From an uncultured Clostridia bacterium (GTDB taxonomy: Bacteria > Bacillota > Clostridia > Christensenellales > Pumilibacteraceae), in NCBI GenBank assembly GCA_947589145.1, contig CANQCB010000084.1, forward strand, positions 1 through 5,825: 5,825 nt of DNA, in the 5' to 3' direction. The position numbers and the translations under genes are program-made. The notes below the pieces were generated by a model. The model was given only the letters and a program-made list of their open reading frames with translations. It was not told the origin of the DNA and did not search any database. Below, in pieces: positions 1 through 4,767 of the stretch (within the stretch, counting starts at the first letter, position 1; the number at the start of each line of letters is the position of its first letter).

Positions 1-2042
1 GCGAGTGCGCATTCCGGTTTTGCGCCGACCTCGAAAGCATATCCCTCGGCGACGCTTTGACGAAAATCGGCGACCGCGCCTTCGAGGAGTGCACCAGCCT
101 TCTTTCCGTAACTATCCCCGAAGGCGTGACGGAAATCGGCGACTACGCCTTCAACGAGTGCGACAAACTCGTCGAAGTGTATAATTATTCGGATATAACC
201 GTCCGCGCGGGCGTCACATCCTCGTCTATGTTGGGGGCGTATGCCAAAGTCGTGCACACCTGGGCGGAGGAGAGCGTCATCAACGTCACGGCGGACGGGC
301 TGTATACCTATATAGATATAGACGGCGACATGCCGTACCTGCTCAGCTACCGCGGAGAGAGCGACGAGCTCACCCTGCCGACCGATCTCGGCGGGGGAAA
401 TTACGGAATATACGACTACGCGTTCTGGAACTGCGGCGAGGCGAGGACGATAGATATACCCTCGTCGGTGGTCTCCGTCGGTCGCTCCGCCTTTGCAAAT
501 TGCGAGGAGTTGGAATACGCCGAGGCGGACGGTTTGCGCTATCTCGGGCAGTGGTTGGTCGGTCGCACCTCCGACGTGCCGAATTCTCCGACGGTCGAGA
601 GCGGCACGGTGGGCATAGCCGACTACGCGCTTTCAAACTCGAATTTTGTCGGGATAACGTTTGACCCCGAGTTGCTTTATATCGGGAGCGGCGCGTTCAG
701 AGGCGGCAAGCTCACACAGGCGAATGTCCCGAGCGGCGTAAAAAGCGTCGGAGATCGCGCCTTCGACGGCTGCCCGCTGACGGCGGTGGAGTTCGGCGCG
801 GAGAGCGCGTTGGAACACATCGGCGCATACGCTTTCGCGGGTTGCGGGATCGTGTCGGTACGCATTCCCTCGGGCGTGCGTGAGATAGGCGAGTCCACTT
901 TCGACGGTTGCGCGAACTTGCAAAGCGTGACCTTCGACGGCGAAATATCCGCTCGACAATGCGTTCAACGGTTGCGCGAGCCTGACTTCCATCGACCTGC
1001 CGAGCGGTGTGACCTCGATAGGGCGGCAGACGGTTGCGCGAACTTGCAAAGCGTGACCTTCGACGGCGAAATATCCTCTGTCGGCGACAATGCGTTCAAC
1101 GGTTGCGCGAGCCTGACTTCCATCGACCTGCCGAGCGGTGTGACCTCGATAGGGCGGCAGGCTTTCTGCGGTTGCTCCGACCTCGGCGCGATTACATTCG
1201 GGGCGGGTAGCAAGCTCGAAAGCGTCGGCGTTCGCGCCTTTGCGGGCAGCGGTCTGCAATCGATAACCCTGCCGCGCGGCGTAGAGGCGATAGGGCAGGA
1301 GACTTTCTGCGAGTGCGCCAATCTCACCGAAGTGGCGTTCGAGAACGGTAGCGTGCTCGGCTGCGTGGGCAACAAGGCGTTTTACAACAGCGGCGTGACC
1401 TCGGTCGCTTTTCCGAGCGGTCTGGTCTCCGTCGGCGAAGAGGCGTTCGGCAAATGCGCGAGGTTGGTCTCCGTCGATTTCGGGGCGGGTAGCAAGCTCG
1501 AAAGCCTCGGCGTTCGCGCCTTTGCGGATAGCGGACTGCAATCCATAACCCTGCCGCGCGGCGTAAAGGCGATAGAGGAAGAGACGTTTAACGAGTGCGC
1601 CAATCTCACCGAAGTGACGTTCGAGAGCGGTAGCGTTTTGACCGATATCGGCGTTCGCGCTTTCTACGACAGCGGACTGACCGCGATAGCCCTGCCGAAG
1701 AGCCTCGAAACTATCGGGGACGGCGCATTCTCGCAATGCTCGGCGCTGGAAAATGTGGAGATAGACGAAGACGGCGCGTTGACCGAGATAGAGTCCTTCG
1801 CGTTCGGCGGCACCGCGATTTCGTCAATAACTATCCCTTCGGGCGTGACGTATATCGCCGCTTACGCCTTCCGGAATTGCGACAACCTCTCGAGCGCATA
1901 CTTCGTCGACCCCGCGGGTTGGGCGCACGGCAGTACTTCCGACCCCTCGAAAGCAACGCCGTTCGATGACGGAGTTTTGAGCGTCCCGTCAACGGCGGCA
2001 GCGTATTTGGCGAATTGTAATGAAAATTGCTTTAAGGTATAA
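1..2042 (+). CDS. BspA-like leucine-rich repeat (LRR_5) protein, 5' truncated by window edge
   Basis: The reading frame is open from position 3 to a TAA at 2040-2042, giving about 679 codons. LRR units are already running at the left edge, so the true start lies outside the window and the TTG at 57 is not a credible start. The protein is built from repeats of about 23 residues with the LRR_5 (BspA/TpLRR) pattern L-x-S-I-x-L-P-S-G-V-T-x-I-G-x-x-A-F-x-x-C. A less regular stretch at about 180-410 interrupts them. Proteins of this family are normally secreted or surface-exposed and often serve in adhesion or binding; that role here is inference. No signal peptide can be judged because the N-terminus is missing. 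The last 45 or so residues leave the LRR pattern and end in FKV, with no LPXTG motif or membrane anchor, so any anchoring domain must be N-terminal. Oddities are a duplicated segment with 26 out-of-frame codons (951-1028) and a 94-codon super-repeat. No promoter is visible. Confidence 0.93.
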   Translation, partial: ECAFRFCADLESISLGDALTKIGDRAFEECTSLLSVTIPEGVTEIGDYAFNECDKLVEVYNYSDITVRAGVTSSSMLGAYAKVVHTWAEESVINVTADGLYTYIDIDGDMPYLLSYRGESDELTLPTDLGGGNYGIYDYAFWNCGEARTIDIPSSVVSVGRSAFANCEELEYAEADGLRYLGQWLVGRTSDVPNSPTVESGTVGIADYALSNSNFVGITFDPELLYIGSGAFRGGKLTQANVPSGVKSVGDRAFDGCPLTAVEFGAESALEHIGAYAFAGCGIVSVRIPSGVREIGESTFDGCANLQSVTFDGEISARQCVQRLREPDFHRPAERCDLDRAADGCANLQSVTFDGEISSVGDNAFNGCASLTSIDLPSGVTSIGRQAFCGCSDLGAITFGAGSKLESVGVRAFAGSGLQSITLPRGVEAIGQETFCECANLTEVAFENGSVLGCVGNKAFYNSGVTSVAFPSGLVSVGEEAFGKCARLVSVDFGAGSKLESLGVRAFADSGLQSITLPRGVKAIEEETFNECANLTEVTFESGSVLTDIGVRAFYDSGLTAIALPKSLETIGDGAFSQCSALENVEIDEDGALTEIESFAFGGTAISSITIPSGVTYIAAYAFRNCDNLSSAYFVDPAGWAHGSTSDPSKATPFDDGVLSVPSTAAAYLANCNENCFKV
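903..1160 (+). repeat. Imperfect tandem duplication inside the LRR gene with compensated frameshift
   Basis: Positions 903-950 are identical to 1029-1076 (offset 126), and 954-1029 are identical to 1085-1160 (offset 131). Between these blocks the first copy has GCT (951-953) where the second has eight bases (1077-1084). The first copy is thus 5 bases shorter, which brings a 131-base duplication down to 126 bases and keeps the downstream frame. Within the first copy, codons 951-1028 are read in a shifted frame and lose the LRR pattern. Removing 903-1028 would give an unbroken LRR array. This is either a recent natural duplication or an assembly error. Confidence 0.95.
1201..1636 (+). repeat. 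94-codon LRR super-repeat (two copies, 282-base offset)
   Basis: The 154 bases at 1201-1354 match 1483-1636 at roughly nine positions in ten, at an offset of 282 bases (94 codons, four LRR units). Both copies encode GAGSKLES, then VRAFA.SGLQSITLPRGV, then ETF.ECANLTEV. The two further LRR units that complete each period are more diverged. This suggests growth of the array by duplication of a four-LRR block. Confidence 0.88.
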
Positions 2043-2085
2043 TGGACGGCGCAATAGGCGCGGTGATACGGCGCCGATATGGAAA

Positions 2086-2104
2086 GGCACATAGCACCGC
2101 TGAT
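2086..2104 (+). repeat. Left copy of 19-nt inverted pair, GGCRCATAGCACCGCTGAT
   Basis: This copy lies 43 bases after the LRR stop. It matches, in reverse complement, positions 2629-2647 at 18 of 19 bases, with 15 consecutive identities. Both copies have the same orientation relative to the gene they follow. They could be terminal repeats of a 562-bp element (2086-2647) or a shared 3'-end motif. No flanking target-site duplication is obvious. Confidence 0.85.
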
Positions 2105-2138
2105 ACGCGCGAACCGAGAACATTATTGTTCGGTCACT

Positions 2139-2261
2139 TACGTTTTAGTAAGCTCCCTCACATAATAACCTCTCTCGCGCCCTTGAGCGGTACTCTGTGC
2201 CTTCCACGGGTTGGTTCATTTCGGGCTTGCGTAAGAAGATACGTTTTAAGTAAACTCCCTC
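2139..2261 (+). repeat. Diverged direct repeat TACGTTTTA(A)GTAARCTCCCTC
   Basis: Copy one is at 2139-2159 and copy two at 2240-2261, differing by one substitution and one inserted A. They are about 101 bases apart. The first copy forms a small CTTAC/GTAAG hairpin with an upstream base. Function is unknown; they may be remnants of a dispersed intergenic repeat. Confidence 0.7.
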
Positions 2262-2344
2262 GCGAAGTTCCGTCTCCCACCCGTCTGACCGCACCTCTCC
2301 GCCGTCCTGTTGCTTGGTTTAGTTAGGGGACTTATGCAAGAAGA

Positions 2345-2407
2345 TTTATCTTACGATATAACGCACTCTGTGAGTTCACAGAGTGCGTTATGCTTTTATA
2401 AGATAAA
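2345..2407 (+). terminator. 63-nt near-palindrome, possible terminator
   Basis: The inner arms 2358-2373 and 2376-2391 pair perfectly over 16 bp around a GT loop (ATAACGCACTCTGTGA and its complement). An outer 9-bp stem pairs TTTATCTTA (2345-2353) with TAAGATAAA (2399-2407) across an asymmetric interior loop. On the plus strand the inner stem is followed by GCTTTTAT, a modest T-rich tail, so it could end transcription coming from the LRR gene about 300 bases upstream. It could equally be a palindromic DNA repeat or protein-binding site. Confidence 0.55.
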
Positions 2408-2463
2408 AACCTTTGAAAAAACACCAAGTTAAAGTGTCGAATAAAGCAGCAGATGTGCGTAGA

Positions 2464-2561
2464 TTTTCGAGATAGGTGGCACGGAATTTGTATTGCGAAG
2501 CAAACGACCCCGAAGCCTACCTCATGGTGGCGAGGGAAATTCCGTGACAGATATCCGAAAA
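2464..2561. other. 98-nt branched (three-way junction) inverted-repeat structure
   Basis: A long outer stem pairs TTTTCG (2464-2469), GATA (2471-2474), TG (2477-2478) and CACGGAATTT (2480-2489) with the matching bases at 2537-2561: 22 pairs, one bulge and three mismatches. Inside are two hairpins. One is 2490-2505 (TTGC-GAA-GCAA, extended by GT/AC across a bulge). The other is 2509-2536 (CCC/GGG, then GCC.ACC-TCAT-GGTGGC). Such organisation fits a structured RNA or a palindromic dispersed element. I do not recognise a known RNA family, and the transcribed strand is unclear. Confidence 0.6.
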
Positions 2562-2582
2562 GATGCGTGCAGATGCGTCTCA

Positions 2583-2623
2583 CCTTAGCGCACGCCTGTG
2601 GCGAGCGTTAGCGGTGCGCAAGG
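2583..2623. repeat. Imperfect stem-loop CCTT.GCGCAC / GTGCGCAAGG
   Basis: CCTT (2583-2586) pairs with AAGG (2620-2623), and GCGCAC (2588-2593) pairs with GTGCGC (2614-2619), with a bulged A at 2587 and a 20-base loop. On the minus strand it lies immediately after the T6 tract of the dehydrogenase terminator. It has no T tract of its own on the correct side for either strand. Confidence 0.5.
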
Positions 2624-2649
2624 AAAAAATCAGCGGTGCTATGCGCCGC
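2624..2649 (-). terminator. Probable Rho-independent terminator of the dehydrogenase gene
   Basis: Read on the minus strand, GCGGCGC (2649-2643) and GCACCGC (2639-2633) form a 7-bp stem with one A-C mismatch around an ATA loop. TGA and then TTTTTT (complement of 2624-2629) follow. It starts 8 bases after the TAA stop. The GC-rich stem plus T6 is canonical; the mismatch lowers certainty. Confidence 0.6.
2629..2647 (-). repeat. Right copy of 19-nt inverted pair, GGCRCATAGCACCGCTGAT
   Basis: Read on the minus strand, this is GGCGCATAGCACCGCTGAT, starting 10 bases after the dehydrogenase stop. It is the partner of 2086-2104. Here it also forms one arm and the loop of the probable terminator, because it runs directly into a T6 tract; the left copy has no T tract. 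Confidence 0.85.
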
Positions 2650-2657
2650 GCCGGCCA

Positions 2658-3674
2658 TTAGTCGAATTTGATCAACGTCTTATACGCCGAAGGTGCTTTG
2701 TCCGCATTTTGCGCAAAGACTTTGGGGATATCCTCGTAGCCGACGGTTTTTTCGATAAAGGGCAGGACGGAGACGGCCTTATTCGCCAACATATTGACTG
2801 CGACCTGCGTGTTTTTTGCGCCGTCCGTCACGCCGATGACGGAAATGTTATTAGTCATGATGTGCGCAATGGGGAAGCTGACGTCCTCGCGACTGACGAA
2901 CCGGCCGAGGAGTATGAACTTGCCGTTTGCGCCGACGAAACTTGCGCTCTGTTTGAGCGGTACGCCGCTGCCCACGAGGTGCGCCGCGTGTTTAGCCATT
3001 TTTCCGCCCGTGAGGTGGAAAATCCTCTTGTCCGCAAATTCGGTTTTCGTGTTTATCGTATAATAAATTCCGAAACTTCTTGCGAGTTCGAGGTTGGCTT
3101 CGCTCGTATCCACGAGAATGGGCACCGCCTGAAAATACAGCGTAACCTGCGCGAGGATAATGCCGAGCGTGGTTGCCCCCGAGATAGCGATGAAATCGCC
3201 TTTATCTATATCCATGGTGTTGAGCGCCTGTACGGCGAGGGCGATATAATCGAGGAAGATAGCCTCGTCATTGTCGATTCTTTCGGGAAGTTTTGTGCAG
3301 TTCACCGCGCGTATAACGGCGAAGTCGCGCAAAAATCCGTTGGCGGTAATGCCGAATTGCCCGGGATTTTCGCAATTAAAAAACCTACCGGACTTGCAAG
3401 CCGTGCATTGACCGCAATACATTTGCGGATGAACGTAAACCCTGTCGCCGCGCACGAACTCTGTGCCTTCGCCGGTTTGCACAACCATACCGCAACACGA
3501 ATCGCCGGGGATAATGGGAAGAGCGGCTGTGGAATTTCCGAGATACGTTTCCATATCCGGTGAAGTAATGAGATACTGCCCGACTTTGATTTTAACGAAA
3601 CCTGCCTCGGGTTTTTCACTTGCGCTTTCGAATTTGTCGAAATTTCTGGGCGATGTAATTTGCCATGCTCTCAT
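2658..3674 (-). CDS. Zinc-type alcohol dehydrogenase-like (MDR) protein lacking usual catalytic zinc ligands
   Basis: This is a 338-residue medium-chain dehydrogenase/reductase, the usual family length. The start at 3674 (MRAWQITSP) matches where MDR proteins begin; the open frame continues upstream only as antisense to spo0A. The N-terminal GroES-like domain is residues 1-130, followed by a Rossmann domain. The structural zinc lobe is intact as C87-x2-C90-x2-C93-x7-C101. The catalytic zinc site is not: the usual Cys in CGxxD is Thr37 (ITSPD), and the GHE motif is G57-D58-S59. Only the third ligand position may remain acidic (Asp142). The nucleotide-binding loop is G166-ATTL-G171, without the middle glycine, and Asp189 at the end of the second strand favours NAD over NADP. 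The substrate is unknown; zinc-independent oxidoreductase activity or a changed metal site is inference. The gene is divergent from spo0A with its own promoter and terminator, and appears to have a leaderless mRNA. Confidence 0.92.
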   Translation of the reverse strand: MRAWQITSPRNFDKFESASEKPEAGFVKIKVGQYLITSPDMETYLGNSTAALPIIPGDSCCGMVVQTGEGTEFVRGDRVYVHPQMYCGQCTACKSGRFFNCENPGQFGITANGFLRDFAVIRAVNCTKLPERIDNDEAIFLDYIALAVQALNTMDIDKGDFIAISGATTLGIILAQVTLYFQAVPILVDTSEANLELARSFGIYYTINTKTEFADKRIFHLTGGKMAKHAAHLVGSGVPLKQSASFVGANGKFILLGRFVSREDVSFPIAHIMTNNISVIGVTDGAKNTQVAVNMLANKAVSVLPFIEKTVGYEDIPKVFAQNADKAPSAYKTLIKFD

Positions 3675-3680
3675 ACTCGC

Positions 3681-3709
3681 ATTGTAACACTTTTCGCCGT
3701 GGTTGTCAA
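3681..3709 (-). promoter_or_regulatory. Sigma-A promoter of the dehydrogenase gene (leaderless)
   Basis: On the minus strand there is TTGACA (3709-3704), a 17-base spacer, then TACAAT (3686-3681) preceded by TGT, which gives an extended -10 TGn. Six bases (GCGAGT) separate the -10 hexamer from the ATG, so the expected +1 is the A of the start codon at 3674. There is no room for a ribosome binding site. Confidence 0.85.
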
Positions 3710-3742
3710 TAAGTCTGCGCACCCAATATCCGAATAATACGG

Positions 3743-3752
3743 TTTCGACAAT
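3743..3752 (-). promoter_or_regulatory. Candidate Spo0A box between the divergent promoters
   Basis: The minus strand reads ATTGTCGAAA, matching the established core TGTCGAA recognised by the Spo0A C-terminal domain. It lies about 73 bases upstream of the predicted dehydrogenase +1 and about 98 upstream of the predicted spo0A +1, so it could serve either gene. The same core also occurs in coding DNA of this window (for example 3633-3642 and near 5323-5332), so a chance match is possible. Confidence 0.4.
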
Positions 3753-3810
3753 TATCTTACAAGCGTCGCAAACAATCCCAATAAACGCCAACCTTCGCGG
3801 AGCGGAAAAA

Positions 3811-3839
3811 TTGAAGTTAAAGTAATATTTTGATACAAT
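3811..3839 (+). promoter_or_regulatory. Sigma-A promoter of spo0A
   Basis: TTGAAG (3811-3816), a 17-base spacer and TACAAT (3834-3839), with TGA directly before the -10, form an extended -10 promoter. The expected +1 is near 3846, which gives a leader of about 24 bases. I could not see a convincing sigma-H promoter of the kind known for Bacillus spo0A. Confidence 0.8.
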
Positions 3840-3855
3840 ATGACTGATAAAACAC

Positions 3856-3860
3856 GGAGG
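3856..3860 (+). promoter_or_regulatory. Ribosome binding site that fixes the spo0A start
   Basis: GGAGG lies 9 bases before the ATG at 3870. The alternative in-frame ATG at 3840 lies upstream of the predicted transcription start and adds ten residues (MTDKTRRQSN) not expected before a receiver domain, so 3870 is chosen. Confidence 0.85.
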
Positions 3861-3869
3861 CAAAGCAAT

Positions 3870-4592
3870 ATGAAAACAAGACTTATGATTGTAGACGACA
3901 ACGAGGATTTTCTCGACGAATGCGTCGCTTATTTCTCCAAAGAGGACTATGAAATAGTCGCGACGGCTGCGGACGGAGAGGACGCGCTCGAAAAACTCAA
4001 AACGGTTAAGCCCGACGTGATCCTTCTCGACCTCGTTATGCCCAAACTCGACGGTTACGGAGTTCTCGAAAGGGTGGGCGGCTCGCAAAAGGTTATCGTA
4101 ACGAGCGCGCTGTCGGCAGGCAGTTTCATTACCAAGGCGATAAACCTCGGCGCGAAGTATTACATGATGAAACCCTTCCGCTTCGAACAACTCGAATCTC
4201 GCATAGCCGAATGCATGAAAGACTCCCCGTCGTTGCGGAAAAACAGGTCGTTGGACGAAAAGATAACCAATATCTTCATAACCGTCGGCATACCCGCGCA
4301 CATAAAGGGTTATCAATTCCTGCGCGAGGCGATCAAAATGGCGATCGACAACCCCGACATAATAAACAGCATAACCAAGCGGCTGTATCCCGAGGTCGCT
4401 CAACGGTTCGACACCTCTCCGAGCAAAGTCGAACGCGCCATTCGCCACGCGATCGAAGTCGCTTGGAACAGAGGAAAGATAGAAAACATAAACAGCCTTT
4501 TCGGAGTGCGCGTTTACAATCATAACGAAAAACCGACCAACGGCGAATTTATTGCGCTCGTTGCCGACAAAATGCTGCTCGAATCGGTATAA
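3870..4592 (+). CDS. spo0A: Sporulation transcription factor Spo0A
   Basis: This is a 240-residue response regulator, somewhat shorter than Bacillus Spo0A (about 267). The receiver domain is residues 1-117 and carries all key residues: acidic pocket Asp9/Asp10, phospho-acceptor Asp54 (LLDLVMP), Thr78, and Lys101 in MMKPF. A linker of about 12 residues leads to the Spo0A-specific DNA-binding domain (about 130-240). This begins ITNIFITVGIPAHIKGY and holds the recognition helix SPSKVERAIRHAIEVAW (183-199), nearly identical to the known family sequence. In the known pathway, phosphorylation activates Spo0A, which dimerises and binds 0A boxes to start sporulation and adjust transition-state genes in the cytoplasm. 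The gene has its own promoter and ribosome binding site and is divergent from a dehydrogenase. spoIVB, its usual upstream neighbour, is absent. Identification is near certain. Confidence 0.98.
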   Translation: MKTRLMIVDDNEDFLDECVAYFSKEDYEIVATAADGEDALEKLKTVKPDVILLDLVMPKLDGYGVLERVGGSQKVIVTSALSAGSFITKAINLGAKYYMMKPFRFEQLESRIAECMKDSPSLRKNRSLDEKITNIFITVGIPAHIKGYQFLREAIKMAIDNPDIINSITKRLYPEVAQRFDTSPSKVERAIRHAIEVAWNRGKIENINSLFGVRVYNHNEKPTNGEFIALVADKMLLESV

Positions 4593-4601
4593 AAAATGCT
4601 C

Positions 4602-4637
4602 AAATAAACCCGAAAGTACGGCAAAATAAGCCCGAAA
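4602..4637 (+). repeat. Two 14-nt direct repeats AAATAARCCCGAAA, 22 bases apart
   Basis: Copies are at 4602-4615 and 4624-4637 and differ at one base. They begin 10 bases after the spo0A stop and end inside the left arm of the following hairpin. The 22-base spacing is about two helical turns, which would suit a protein binding one face of DNA, but no factor can be named. Confidence 0.6.
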
Positions 4638-4670
4638 AGCGCACGCAAGCACATTGTTTGCGTGCGCTTT
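4636..4670 (+). terminator. Strong hairpin after spo0A, probable terminator
   Basis: AAAGCGCACGCAA (4636-4648) pairs perfectly over 13 bp with 4658-4670 around a 9-base loop. It lies 44 bases after the spo0A stop. The 3' arm ends in CTTT but is followed by GCCGCG rather than a T tract, so it is a weaker canonical terminator. The stem strength and the independent promoter downstream still support it as a transcription boundary. Confidence 0.6.
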
Positions 4671-4713
4671 GCCGCGCCTCGGCATTCGGCGCAAATTTTT
4701 GAATAATATAATA

Positions 4714-4742
4714 TTGACAAAACGCGAATGAAAGTATATACT
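4714..4742 (+). promoter_or_regulatory. Strong sigma-A promoter of the membrane protein gene
   Basis: A perfect TTGACA (4714-4719), a 17-base spacer and TATACT (4737-4742) sit in AT-rich DNA. The expected +1 is near 4749, giving a leader of about 19 bases that contains the ribosome binding site. This separates the gene from spo0A. Confidence 0.88.
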
Positions 4743-4754
4743 AAAAGGGCTTAT

Positions 4755-4760
4755 GGAGGA
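4755..4760 (+). promoter_or_regulatory. Ribosome binding site that fixes the 4768 start
   Basis: GGAGGA lies 7 bases before the ATG at 4768. The alternative in-frame ATG at 4753 overlaps this site and has no site of its own, so it is rejected. Confidence 0.85.
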
Positions 4761-4767
4761 ACGAACA

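Larger units (their letters stand above)
2043..2657. other. 615-base intergenic region without a recognisable gene, rich in repeats and hairpins
   Basis: This stretch lies between the stops of the convergent LRR and dehydrogenase genes. Open frames exist on both strands (2042-2326 plus, 2332-2583 minus) but have no ribosome binding site, no recognisable domain, and low-complexity or arginine/proline-rich products, so I do not call them. The region holds a 19-nt inverted pair near its ends, a small hairpin at 2113-2134 (ACCGA..ACA / TGTTCGGT around TTAT), a CTTAC/GTAAG hairpin at 2137-2152, a diverged direct repeat, a 63-nt near-palindrome, a 98-nt branched fold, and the likely terminator of the minus-strand gene. 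No clear terminator follows the LRR gene directly; the first strong candidate is the palindrome near 2345-2407. Confidence 0.8.

Noticed and set aside
903..1160. CRISPR-like or variable-number array in the LRR gene
   Set aside because: The repeats are coding LRR duplications without uniform short repeats and unique spacers.
633..1736. Long minus-strand open frame (367 codons) and several shorter ones antisense to the LRR gene
   Set aside because: The product mirrors the repeat structure of the sense gene, is Arg/Ala-rich, has no domain or ribosome binding site, and is explained by the codon bias of the LRR gene.
2042..2326. 94-codon plus-strand frame whose ATG overlaps the LRR stop (TAATG)
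   Set aside because: Stop-start overlap hints at coupling, but there is no ribosome binding site match, the product is Arg/Pro/Leu-rich without a domain, and it runs through hairpins and repeats.
2332..2583. 83-codon minus-strand frame in the intergenic gap
   Set aside because: It is made almost entirely of the two palindromic structures and has no ribosome binding site. It looks like a translated repeat rather than a protein.
2598..3563. Plus-strand open frame of 321 codons opposite the dehydrogenase
   Set aside because: The opposite strand encodes a clear MDR protein with structural zinc cysteines and a promoter; this frame has no family match or start signals.
4211..4525. 104-codon alternative frame inside spo0A
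   Set aside because: It is a shadow of spo0A in another frame with no start signals.
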